Shown here: positions 1-6,246 of the stretch, in pieces
How the letters are laid out: every line of letters begins with the position of its first letter
Position numbering within the stretch: position 1 is the first letter of the stretch
Origin: an uncultured Clostridia bacterium
GTDB lineage: Bacteria; Bacillota; Clostridia; Christensenellales; UBA1242
Length of the DNA stretch: 9,623 nt
Reading direction: 5' to 3'
Assembly: GCA_944349915.1 (NCBI GenBank)
Contig: CALVNU010000023.1
Location: 1-9,623, forward strand
The notes under the pieces: generated by a model
Seen by the model: only the letters and a program-made list of their open reading frames with translations
Databases searched by the model: none
Told to the model about the DNA's origin: nothing
Translations under genes and position numbers: made by a program

Positions 1-337
1 CGGCAGGGTGAGTATGGATAACATCAGGTTGCCAACTTTTCATGACTTTTATTACTTTTTTTATAAAGTTTTTTTCTATTTTTCGGCTACTTAAATCATC
101 ATGAAATTTTTTTGGATAAAAATATTCTATGTTATTCTTATCTAACAATTCAGTCCAATACTTTAATTTAGGTCTTTCGCCTATAAATACTTTAACATCA
201 ATCCCTTTTTCTATTAGTGATTTTGCTAGCAGAAAATTATAATATTCTGTGCCGCCTAATGAGTTGAAAAAATCAGAAAAAATTGCTACCTTTTTTACTT
301 GTGTATGTTTAGTGTTGATATTTTTAATGCGGGACAT
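1..337 (-). CDS. GT-B (GT4-like) glycosyltransferase, N-terminal part, cut by window edge
   Basis: About 112 codons are visible before the frame runs off the left edge; the gene continues outside the window. After a short polar start (MSRIKNIN) comes a beta strand, VKKVAIFSDFF, then a glycine-rich loop SLGGTEYYNFLLAKSLIEKG and the strand DVKVFIGE. Near the edge is WQPDVIHTHP. This order (strand, GG-x-E helix, then PDVIHxH) is the N-terminal acceptor-side Rossmann domain of GT4-type glycosyltransferases; the nucleotide-sugar domain would lie outside. The start at 337 is chosen because GGAGA (349-345) sits 7 bases upstream. That ribosome binding site lies inside the last codons of the preceding gene, whose stop is only 2 bases away, so translation is probably coupled. 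By context it would attach or build the sugar that the upstream enzymes modify. Sugar and acceptor cannot be predicted. The family call is fairly safe. Confidence 0.8.
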   Translation of the reverse strand, partial: MSRIKNINTKHTQVKKVAIFSDFFNSLGGTEYYNFLLAKSLIEKGIDVKVFIGERPKLKYWTELLDKNNIEYFYPKKFHDDLSSRKIEKNFIKKVIKVMKSWQPDVIHTHPA

Positions 338-339
338 TT

Positions 340-1734
340 TTAGTTCTCCATTTTGGTTGCTTTTAGAGAAAATGTTGCAGGAAAATCAGGGATCTCGTTT
401 GGAGTATTCCATAAATTGTCCGCGCCTTTTTCTAAATAAAAGAATCGTTTATCAACATGAGCCGCGTGCTCATTCAAAAATTCAATTTTCAGATTCTGTT
501 TAGCTATTGCGTTAACAATATCTCCCAAAGTCCAATTCCAAACAGCTAAATAATTATTTTTGGTTGTTGAATTTACTCTTTTATCTATACCATCAGCATA
601 ACTACCAGATTCATTCCATATTTTAGGAGATCTATCAAAATAATTGTAAATAATTTTTGGTTCATAATCAGACAAGGTTGCGGCAACAGGGTGTAATTCA
701 TTTAAATATAAGAATCCATTCTTTTTCAATAGTTTTTGTACAATAAAGCCCCATTTCTCTAAGTCATTTAAAAATATTAATGCCCCAAAATTTACATAGA
801 CAATATCAAACTTTTTGTTTTTTAATTTTCCCAAAATATCAAAAACATCAGAACATATAAAATTTATGTTAGCATTGCATTTCTTTGCCAAATCTTCTGC
901 TACTTTTATTGAAGAATTTGAATAATCAACAGCTGTTACTTTTGCTCCGAGCCTACTTAGAGAAATACTTTCTGTTGCTATGTGGCATTGCAAATGTATA
1001 ATTTCTTTTCCTTTTACATCCCCTAGCTCATTAAATTCATAATTTAATAAAGATGATTTGCCATTAATTAATTCTTGTGTTCTATAAAATTCAGAATTGT
1101 TATGTATTGAGGCTCTTTCGTCCCAAAACTTTTTGTTTATTTGAGATAAATTTTTTTTGTTAAAAGAATCTGCCTTTTGAGGTACTATGTCTAAATAATT
1201 TTCATAAATAAAATCGTTTTGTTTTTTATTTACAATTTTATAATGAAAAAGCATTGTTCCCTTTTTGTTTATTTTGTGAAAATTAATTAGCTCTAATTTA
1301 ACATTTAATTCTTCTTCCAAAGTTATATGTTTGCATTTCCCCAAAAACAACGGTTCAACTGTAAGTAAAATTTCATTGACTAAATCATTCTTTAAAAATT
1401 GATGATTTACTTCGGTTCCCCCTAATAATGCAATATTTTTTATTTTATTATTTTTTACTTTTTTTATAATTTCAGCAGGGGTTCCTTTAATATAACTAAC
1501 TCCATCTTCATTGACATAGGCTTCAGGTTTTTTTGTTAAAACAAAGTAAGGTACATCAACCACTTTACCAAAAAATGATTTTCTTCCTGTTATAATTGCA
1601 TCAAAATTTCTTAATACATTTTTAAAAAAAGTTTGATCTTCTTTTGAAGTCCATTTTGTAACATCTTCATTTTCTTTTCTCAATATTATTCCGTCCAATG
1701 ACATTACCATTATCATTGTAACTTTAGGTGCCAT
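340..1734 (-). CDS. RibD-C/DHFR-like reductase fused to class I SAM methyltransferase
   Basis: Two domains in one 464-residue frame. Residues 1-168 match the RibD C-terminal/dihydrofolate reductase-like fold: MSLDGII (11-17), ITGRKSF (48-54), the LLGGTEVN nucleotide loop (103-110) and EILLTVEPLFLGK (121-133). Residues about 199-460 are a SAM-dependent methyltransferase of the 'LQCH' subgroup: motif I IIHLQCHIATES (245-256), the ribose-binding acidic end AVDYS (268-272), SDVFD (295-299) and NELHPVA (345-351). The usual glycine of motif I is alanine (A253). The domains are joined by a lysine/asparagine-rich linker (about 169-198). GGAGGG lies 3 bases before the ATG. The gene starts 12 bases after the carbamoyltransferase gene and ends 2 bases before the glycosyltransferase, so it is co-transcribed. 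Expected roles are an NAD(P)H-dependent reduction and an N- or O-methylation in the cytoplasm. Both substrates are unknown. The domain calls are strong; joint action on one product is inference. Confidence 0.85.
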   Translation of the reverse strand: MAPKVTMIMVMSLDGIILRKENEDVTKWTSKEDQTFFKNVLRNFDAIITGRKSFFGKVVDVPYFVLTKKPEAYVNEDGVSYIKGTPAEIIKKVKNNKIKNIALLGGTEVNHQFLKNDLVNEILLTVEPLFLGKCKHITLEEELNVKLELINFHKINKKGTMLFHYKIVNKKQNDFIYENYLDIVPQKADSFNKKNLSQINKKFWDERASIHNNSEFYRTQELINGKSSLLNYEFNELGDVKGKEIIHLQCHIATESISLSRLGAKVTAVDYSNSSIKVAEDLAKKCNANINFICSDVFDILGKLKNKKFDIVYVNFGALIFLNDLEKWGFIVQKLLKKNGFLYLNELHPVAATLSDYEPKIIYNYFDRSPKIWNESGSYADGIDKRVNSTTKNNYLAVWNWTLGDIVNAIAKQNLKIEFLNEHAAHVDKRFFYLEKGADNLWNTPNEIPDFPATFSLKATKMEN

Positions 1735-1746
1735 TTTCCCTCCGTT

Positions 1747-4125
1747 CTATTGTTTTATTAAATAGTTGTCAATTACTAAATAATCTAATTTTGCATTTTT
1801 AAAAGACTTAATAGCTTCTTTTGGTGTTGATACAATAGGTTCTCCGTGCATATTAAAACTAGTATTTATAAGTACTGATTGATTTTTTGTTTTTTTTGCA
1901 TATTCTTTTAAAATATTATAATAAAATTTGTCTGTATTTTCATCAACAATTTGAGGCCTTGCAGTTCCATCTATATGAACGGCTGCTTTTCCAATATTTT
2001 TCATTAAATTTGTGCATGATCTTGTTATTGTCATAAATTTACAAGCATATTCTGTACCATCCAAATCGTTAAACAAAAATTTTGCTTGTTTATCATAGAC
2101 TACTGGTGCAAAAGGCATAAATTCTGTTCTTTTTAGTTTTTTATTAAGTATGTCATTAATGTTTTTATTACTTGCGTTTACCAAGATGCTTCTATGGCCT
2201 AATGCTCGTGGACCATATTCTTGCCTACTTTGATATAAAGCTACAATTTTTCCTTCTGCTAATTTTTCTGCAATTGTCTTTTCTAAATTTTTATCATAAT
2301 ATTCAAAAGTTAAATTTTCATTTGTTAACATTCTTTCAAGATCAGGTTTTGCATATTGATAATTAGCGCCAAAGTAAATATTTTTCATTTCAAAAGGTAA
2401 TAAATTTTGCGTTTGACTTATATGAAACAATATTGCTCCAAGAGCCAATCCGTCATCTCCCATTGCAGGATGAATGTAGATTTTTTCAAAACCTAACTCC
2501 TTAATAAAAGAATTTAATTTAACATTTGCAAAAATTCCTCCTGCTAAAACAATATTTGAATATTTTGATTTAAAAGGTGTGAGTAATTTTCTTACTTTTT
2601 CTTCTGTAATATATTGAATTGCAAAGGCAATATCTTCTTTATTATAATATTTTAACACATTATTAAAAACTTTAATTTTCTTTGTAATCTTGATTTTTGG
2701 AGTTTTAGTCTCGGAACCTACATTTTTCCATTTTGCAATTTTATGTATTAAATTTTTGTCAGACAAAATATTTTCTAATTCTTTTATTAAATTTTCGTTA
2801 TAATGCCCAAAAGAAGATAAACCAGTAACTTTTCCTTCTCCTTCAAGTGGTTTAAATCCTAAAGCGGCTGTTATCAACAAGTAATTACTTGCTATCGATA
2901 TGTCGGGATAACGTTTTAAAACTTTAATTTTTCCATTATTTCCTTCATATAGGTTTGTGCTATATGGGTCAAAATCATTTCCGCCATCTATTGTGCAAAT
3001 TAAAGTTTTTTCTAAAAACCCACTTGTAAAATAAGCAGAAGCCGCATGAGCATCATGATGCCTAACAAAGATAGGGTTATCAGTTAAATCGTATGCATAA
3101 TTTATCCCATTTCTCATATCTTTATAAATACTTTTATATATATCAATCATTTGGGCTTCTTCCCATTCTTTTTTTGATTCTTTATAATCTAAAATTGGGA
3201 AAACATATTTTAAATTATTCATATCAACATCATAATGTCTAAATAAATACTCAAATGACTTTTTAGGTTTTCTGCCATCTTTCTTTTTTCTTGAGAATCT
3301 TTCTTCTTGCCCTATATATTCTATTTTATCAGTATAATATGCGATCGTAGAGTCATGTTTACCATCGTAATTGACACCTATATAATTTACTTTATTGTTG
3401 CTTTTTAATTCATAATAAGTTTCATAAAACTTATCATTTTCAAAATATTTTGTTTTATAATATTTTAAAATGTCAGAAAAATTTTTGCTGCCAAACAACA
3501 TTTTTAATTGAGAAGAATAATTACAAATTGCTTTTATTTTTTTAGTCATCATATCGTTATCAAAAAAAATTCTTGTTTTTTTGTAATTTGAGATATTAAT
3601 ATTTGCATTATAATAAAATTCTTCATAAAATTTAACTTTATATCCTAATTTTATTAACTCGCATCCTATTTTATAGGCTATTACATGATCTACATGATGT
3701 CCTTTTGCAATTGGGAAATAAAATTCTGTTCCAATTTTAGAGAATAAATTCATAATTTTGTTTGCGATTGAAAAATGCAGTAAAGAATCTTCTTTTTGTA
3801 CTTCTTTAAAAATTTGTCCGTCATTACGAGGATAAAGTAAGCCTTGAATGTTTCTACGATATAAGGCATCTTCAAAATTCAAATTTAAAAAATCAATCCC
3901 CAATGATTTACATGCATTTTTGTTTTCACAATATCTTTTTTTAGGTGCATTAATGGTTCCCCATTCATAATGAAGTTCTTTTGCAAAATCACTATATGGT
4001 TTTGTGCCTTTATTAAAAATTGTAAGGAGTAAAACTTTGTTTCCTCTCATTTTTGAGATAAGCATATTGGCAGCACATGAACAAATTGCATCATCAAAGT
4101 GTGGACTTATAAAAACTTTTAACAT
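1747..4125 (-). CDS. PIG-L-type deacetylase fused to NodU/CmcH-type O-carbamoyltransferase
   Basis: This 792-residue protein holds two enzymes. Residues 1 to about 225 are a PIG-L/LmbE (CE14) zinc deacetylase: SPHFDDA (7-13) supplies the metal and general-base residues His9, Asp11 and Asp12, and HHVDH (143-147) supplies the second His site. Residues about 246-792 are a full carbamoyltransferase of the NodU/CmcH/TobZ family. Its Kae1-like part has GVNYDGKHDST (250-260), HHDAHAAS (356-363), TIDGGND (378-384), AGGIFANVKLN (528-538) and GDDGLALG (556-563). Its C-terminal YrdC-like part has EYGPRALGHRS (636-646), HIDGTARPQ (717-725), NTSFN (754-758) and GEPIV (761-765). Known family members use ATP and carbamoyl phosphate to make carbamoyl-AMP, then carbamoylate a hydroxyl, often on a sugar. 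AAGGA lies 6 bases before the ATG. It is first in the operon. Likely action: remove an acyl group from an amino sugar and carbamoylate the same molecule. The substrate is unknown. Confidence 0.9.
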   Translation of the reverse strand: MLKVFISPHFDDAICSCAANMLISKMRGNKVLLLTIFNKGTKPYSDFAKELHYEWGTINAPKKRYCENKNACKSLGIDFLNLNFEDALYRRNIQGLLYPRNDGQIFKEVQKEDSLLHFSIANKIMNLFSKIGTEFYFPIAKGHHVDHVIAYKIGCELIKLGYKVKFYEEFYYNANINISNYKKTRIFFDNDMMTKKIKAICNYSSQLKMLFGSKNFSDILKYYKTKYFENDKFYETYYELKSNNKVNYIGVNYDGKHDSTIAYYTDKIEYIGQEERFSRKKKDGRKPKKSFEYLFRHYDVDMNNLKYVFPILDYKESKKEWEEAQMIDIYKSIYKDMRNGINYAYDLTDNPIFVRHHDAHAASAYFTSGFLEKTLICTIDGGNDFDPYSTNLYEGNNGKIKVLKRYPDISIASNYLLITAALGFKPLEGEGKVTGLSSFGHYNENLIKELENILSDKNLIHKIAKWKNVGSETKTPKIKITKKIKVFNNVLKYYNKEDIAFAIQYITEEKVRKLLTPFKSKYSNIVLAGGIFANVKLNSFIKELGFEKIYIHPAMGDDGLALGAILFHISQTQNLLPFEMKNIYFGANYQYAKPDLERMLTNENLTFEYYDKNLEKTIAEKLAEGKIVALYQSRQEYGPRALGHRSILVNASNKNINDILNKKLKRTEFMPFAPVVYDKQAKFLFNDLDGTEYACKFMTITRSCTNLMKNIGKAAVHIDGTARPQIVDENTDKFYYNILKEYAKKTKNQSVLINTSFNMHGEPIVSTPKEAIKSFKNAKLDYLVIDNYLIKQ

Positions 4126-4143
4126 AATTTATCCTTCATAATA

Positions 4144-4171
4144 ATTATACATATTATTTTATTTAAGTCAA
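4144..4171 (-). promoter_or_regulatory. Promoter of the deacetylase-carbamoyltransferase operon
   Basis: On the minus strand, TTGACT (4171-4166) and a perfect TATAAT (4149-4144) are separated by 16 bases, a near-consensus housekeeping sigma promoter. Transcription should start near 4139-4137, only about 12 bases before the ATG at 4125, so the AAGGA site (4136-4132) lies at the very 5' end of the mRNA. A second TATAAT (4185-4180) lies further upstream but has no convincing -35 box. No operator repeat is obvious. Confidence 0.75.
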
Positions 4172-4310
4172 TCTTTTTAATTATACAAAGCAAAGAGATA
4201 AAATTATAAAAAGTTTTAAAATTATTATAAAGATATATAACTCTAATTAAATTTAATTTTTTAAATACATACAGAAAAATTAATATATTGATTTTTTTAA
4301 TAATCATTTT

Positions 4311-4703
4311 TTAGTCTTCAATAATTTTTTGTTTAATGCCGTAGGAGATTTTAATATTCCCCATTTTTAATCTTTTAGACCAATGTTTATAAACTCAAGT
4401 TATACCATATTTTTCTTTTAGTTCTTTATAACGCGGAATTATATAAAAATGGAAAAATTCTTCTATCATCATTGCAATGTAGTTAAATTTTACTGCGCCA
4501 TATAGTGTTTTAATTTTATTTTCATACCAAGAACACATGGCAGGGAATTCGTCCATTTTTTATGGTCTTAAGTTTTAAAAAGTAGGACAGACTCTGTTAT
4601 AAATTAAAATACAGGTGCCTAGTGTTGTAGTTCCTTCTCTAAAAACGATAGACCAATATTTACCTTGTTTTACCATTAAATCTGGTTGAAAATCTTCCGG
4701 CAT
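4311..4703 (-). pseudogene. HIT-family (histidine triad) protein remnant with three in-frame stops
   Basis: One frame with no shift gives a 130-codon protein interrupted by TAA at codon 43, TAA at codon 48 and TGA at codon 103. Recognisable blocks are QPDLMVKQGKYWSI, REGTTTLGTCILI, LRP-x-KMDEFPAM, YGAVKFNYIAMM, FFHFYIIPRY and YGIT. These follow the order of a HIT-family hydrolase or nucleotidyl transferase, in which the active site reads H-x-H-x-H-x-x-P-R. Here only the central His (codon 85) and PR remain; the outer two are Phe and Tyr. The TGA falls where relatives usually have Trp after GIT. The similarity may begin slightly upstream (codons RGFVRWN just before the ATG at 4703), and no clear ribosome binding site precedes it. 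The gene is dead on both counts, stops and lost histidines. It lies between the tRNA terminator and the glycan operon. The family call comes from motif memory and needs a profile search. Confidence 0.65.
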
Positions 4704-4792
4704 ATTCCAACGCACAAAACCCCTTATGATTTATTGAATTTTATCGTATTGTAGAAAGTTTATTATTTTTGTGCAAATATATAACTGAAACT

Positions 4793-4823
4793 AAAAAACG
4801 TAAGTCAGTGTTTGACTTACGTT
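4793..4823 (-). terminator. Intrinsic terminator of tRNA-Ser
   Basis: On the minus strand, an 11-bp perfect stem AACGTAAGTCA / TGACTTACGTT (arms 4823-4813 and 4807-4797) with a 5-base loop runs into six T residues (4798-4793). It begins 5 bases after the CCA end of the tRNA. There is no T-run on the plus-strand side, so it acts in the tRNA direction. Confidence 0.88.
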
Positions 4824-4828
4824 TGCGT

Positions 4829-4919
4829 TGGCGGGAAGAGAGGGATTCGAACCCTCGCGCCGGTTTCCCGACCTACAGCCTTAGCAGGGCCGCCTCTTCG
4901 ACCTCTTGAGTATCTCCCC
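4829..4919 (-). tRNA. tRNA-Ser, anticodon GCU, with encoded CCA
   Basis: The 91-nt minus-strand sequence folds as a class II tRNA. The acceptor stem is GGGGAGA with TCTTCCC (one G·U pair), followed by discriminator G and encoded CCA (4831-4829). The D-arm region is CTCAAGAGGTCGAAGAG. The anticodon stem is CGGCC/GGCTG with loop CTGCTAA, giving anticodon GCT (4885-4883), which reads AGC/AGU serine codons. The long variable arm is GTCGG-GAAA-CCGGC, and the T-arm is GAGGG-TTCGAAT-CCCTC. The long variable arm and the GCU anticodon together make serine certain. It has its own promoter and terminator and so is a single-gene transcription unit. Its 3' end faces the decayed HIT gene and the glycan operon. 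Confidence 0.97.
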
Positions 4920-4953
4920 AAATCGAATTTGTTTGTATTTTTATTGCCCTTTT

Positions 4954-4983
4954 AATATATCATAACCTTTGCCACTTTGTCAA
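4954..4983 (-). promoter_or_regulatory. Promoter of tRNA-Ser
   Basis: On the minus strand, consensus TTGACA (4983-4978) is followed after 18 bases by TATATT (4959-4954), which carries an extended -10 TGA just upstream. Transcription would start about 28 bases before the tRNA 5' end at 4919. Confidence 0.7.
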
Positions 4984-5109
4984 TCATTTTTAAAAATTAT
5001 AATACTTTTATTGTTTCTTTATTTTTATAAGTTTATAAAACACCCTCTTTATTTTTATGATGATATGATTATTGACGCAAAATTATTTTGGTTTTAATCT
5101 AAATTTTGC
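4984..5109. other. AT-rich spacer between divergent promoters
   Basis: The 329-base gap between tRNA-Ser and the MmcQ/YjbR gene holds the two divergent promoters described separately. The stretch between them is T-rich, with repeated CTTTATTTTTAT-like runs, and contains no reading frame of note. TTGACG near 5073 lies too far (32 bases) from the TATAAT at 5110 to be its -35 box. Confidence 0.5.
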
Positions 5110-5115
5110 TATAAT
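5107..5115 (+). promoter_or_regulatory. Extended -10 promoter of the MmcQ/YjbR gene
   Basis: TGC-TATAAT (5107-5115) is a perfect extended -10 element. The best -35 candidate, TTGGTT 16 bases upstream, is weak, as is common for extended -10 promoters. The start would be near 5122, giving a leader of about 127 bases before the ATG at 5249. Confidence 0.6.
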
Positions 5116-5132
5116 TACAAAAAGTTTATTTA

Positions 5133-5211
5133 CAACAACTGCTTTAATAGTCTTTATTATCTTTAGTCTTGTTTTGCAAATCATCACAGTTTGCAAAGGA
5201 CGCAGTTGTTG
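5133..5211 (+). promoter_or_regulatory. Leader inverted repeat with two TTTGCAAA palindromes
   Basis: Inside the predicted leader, CAACAACTGC (5133-5142) is perfectly complementary to GCAGTTGTTG (5202-5211). This would close a long loop that itself contains two copies of the palindrome TTTGCAAA (5173-5180 and 5190-5197). No T-run follows, so it is not a simple terminator. It could be an RNA fold or paired operator sites; no known riboswitch was recognised. Confidence 0.4.
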
Positions 5212-5248
5212 CTAAAATTAACAAAAATTGTTATTTACGGAGAAAATT

Positions 5249-5620
5249 ATGAATGGAGCAACCAGAACCGATGTTGTAAACTTTGCAAAAGCACAATTTC
5301 AATCGTTGCCAGAAAGTCTATGGCGTAGCAATCCCGATTATTTGGTCTTGCGCCACCCAAACGGCAAGTGGTATGGAATTATTATGGATATCACCAAAGA
5401 CAAATTAGGTCTGGACAGCAAGCAAAAAATTGATATTTTGGTGATAAAATGCGATGTCTTTATGCAAGGAAGTCTTTTGCAAGAAAAAGGCTTCTACCCC
5501 GCCTACCATATGAGCAAGGAACACTGGATTACCATTGCGCTTGACGGAAGTGTTGACAAAGAACAGGTTGAAAGCCTGCTCGCGTTAAGTTATGACATGG
5601 TGGGAAACAAGACAAAATAA
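5249..5620 (+). CDS. MmcQ/YjbR family protein (DUF419)
   Basis: A complete 123-residue protein of the MmcQ/YjbR family, small cytoplasmic proteins with a CyaY-like fold, often annotated as DNA-binding but with no settled biochemical role. Family blocks are present in order: PESLWRSNPDYLVLRHPNGKWYGIIMDI, then KLGL, KIDILVIKCD, and the signature GFYPAYHMSKEHWITIALDGS ending in LLALSYDMV. The ATG at 5249 is preferred because GGAG (5239-5242) stands 6 bases before it; an in-frame TTG at 5228 has no such site. The gene is transcribed alone from an extended -10 promoter, with no clear terminator after it. It uses more G/C-ending codons (CGC, CTG, GCG, ACC) than the operon on the left and the nuclease on the right, and reads like resident chromosomal DNA. 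Confidence 0.9.
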   Translation: MNGATRTDVVNFAKAQFQSLPESLWRSNPDYLVLRHPNGKWYGIIMDITKDKLGLDSKQKIDILVIKCDVFMQGSLLQEKGFYPAYHMSKEHWITIALDGSVDKEQVESLLALSYDMVGNKTK

Positions 5621-5684
5621 TAGCATAGCGCAATATAACGCAAGTTGTTATAGATATTATTTATTAAACCTTTTATTTCTTCAA

Positions 5685-5781
5685 AAAAATTGAAATATTT
5701 TAAAAAAATAATTACCTACAAATTGCAAATTTGGAAAAATTAAAAAAATCTTGCATAAAAATTGAAATATTTTAAAAAAAT
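5685..5781 (+). repeat. 25-base direct repeat, two copies 72 bases apart
   Basis: Two identical 25-base stretches centred on TTGAAATATTTTAAAAAAA (5685-5709 and 5757-5781) lie in the AT-rich gap before the aldo/keto reductase remnant. The sequence after each copy is only loosely alike. This may be an old 72-base tandem duplication. Confidence 0.6.
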
Positions 5782-5832
5782 TGCTCAAAATTTGAATTTT
5801 TCGAACGAATTAAAAAGAAATTGTGTGTTATT

Positions 5833-6201
5833 ATGTCAAAGATTGGGTTTGGAGTTTATCAAATTTCAAAAGAAGACTGTGAGAGATGCGTGTTAGACGC
5901 AATTGCGGTTGGTTATCGACATTTTGACACAGCGCAAAGTTATTTTAATGAAGAAGAAGTGGGCTCTGCGCTACTCAAATCTGGTTTGCCAAGAAAGGAT
6001 TTTTTTATAACAACAAAAATTTGGATTGACAACTATGGCTATGAAAACTGTAAAAAGTCGGTTGAAGAATCTTTAAAAAAATTAAAGACCGATTACATCG
6101 ACCTTATTCTGCTTCACCAGCCATTCTCCGATTATTATGGTGCGTGGCGCGCTTTGAAAGAACTTTACGAACAAGGCAAAATCAAAGCAACAATTCTTTG
6201 A
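5833..6201 (+). pseudogene. Aldo/keto reductase, truncated (N-terminal part only)
   Basis: The 122-residue reading frame matches the first part of a 2,5-diketogluconate reductase-like aldo/keto reductase, normally about 270-280 residues. It has IGFGVYQI, GYRHFDTAQSYFNEEEVG, FFITTKIW, YIDLILLHQPF, YGAWRALKELYEQGKIKA. The catalytic tetrad is intact (Asp32, Tyr37, Lys62, His95), but the second half of the barrel with the NADPH site is missing. Similarity stops at GKIKA, where relatives continue into IGVSNF; here three unrelated codons and TGA follow. The 5' end is also poor: no ribosome binding site stands before the ATG, and the codons just upstream (from 5821, LCVI) look like the decayed usual N-terminus. 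It could not fold as a working TIM barrel. The break lies exactly against the pyrophosphatase promoter, which suggests a deletion or rearrangement. Confidence 0.8.
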
Positions 6202-6227
6202 CAAATAATCATGAATTATGATAAACT
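6198..6227 (+). promoter_or_regulatory. Probable promoter of the pyrophosphatase gene
   Basis: TTGACA (about 6198-6203) is followed after 18 bases by TAAACT preceded by TGA, an extended -10 like arrangement. The -35 box also supplies the TGA that ends the truncated reductase. Without it the pyrophosphatase gene would depend on read-through. The -10 match is only partial. Confidence 0.4.
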
Positions 6228-6246
6228 ACAATTTAAGAGGAAAAGT

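Noticed and set aside
249..503. 84-codon plus-strand open frame across the end of the left operon
   Set aside because: It is antisense to the glycosyltransferase start and the methyltransferase end, both strongly supported, and shows no recognisable protein family.
4119..4307. 62-codon minus-strand open frame overlapping the start of the carbamoyltransferase gene
   Set aside because: It is low-complexity Ile/Leu/Lys sequence with no family resemblance, and it contains the near-consensus promoter of the next gene. It is most likely non-coding AT-rich DNA.
4395..4397. TGA at a conserved Trp position as a sign of genetic code 4
   Set aside because: Intact genes here use TGG for Trp and contain no internal TGA, the nuclease gene ends in TGA, and the same HIT remnant also contains two TAA stops.
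5143..5250. Open frame in the MmcQ leader reading SLLSLVLFCKSSQFAKD and onward
   Set aside because: It resembles a signal peptide, but there is no start codon with a ribosome binding site and no family resemblance. It is short enough to arise by chance.
5685..5781. Two 25-base repeats as a possible CRISPR array or attachment site pair
   Set aside because: There are only two copies, they are of A/T runs, there is no cas gene, and they are not linked to a mobile element. An AT-rich tandem duplication is enough to explain them.
6211..6246. Upstream in-frame ATG giving the pyrophosphatase 12 extra residues
   Set aside because: No ribosome binding site precedes it, AAGAGG lies just before the ATG at 6247, and family members start with an MSKEF-like sequence. 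The extra codons overlap the predicted promoter.
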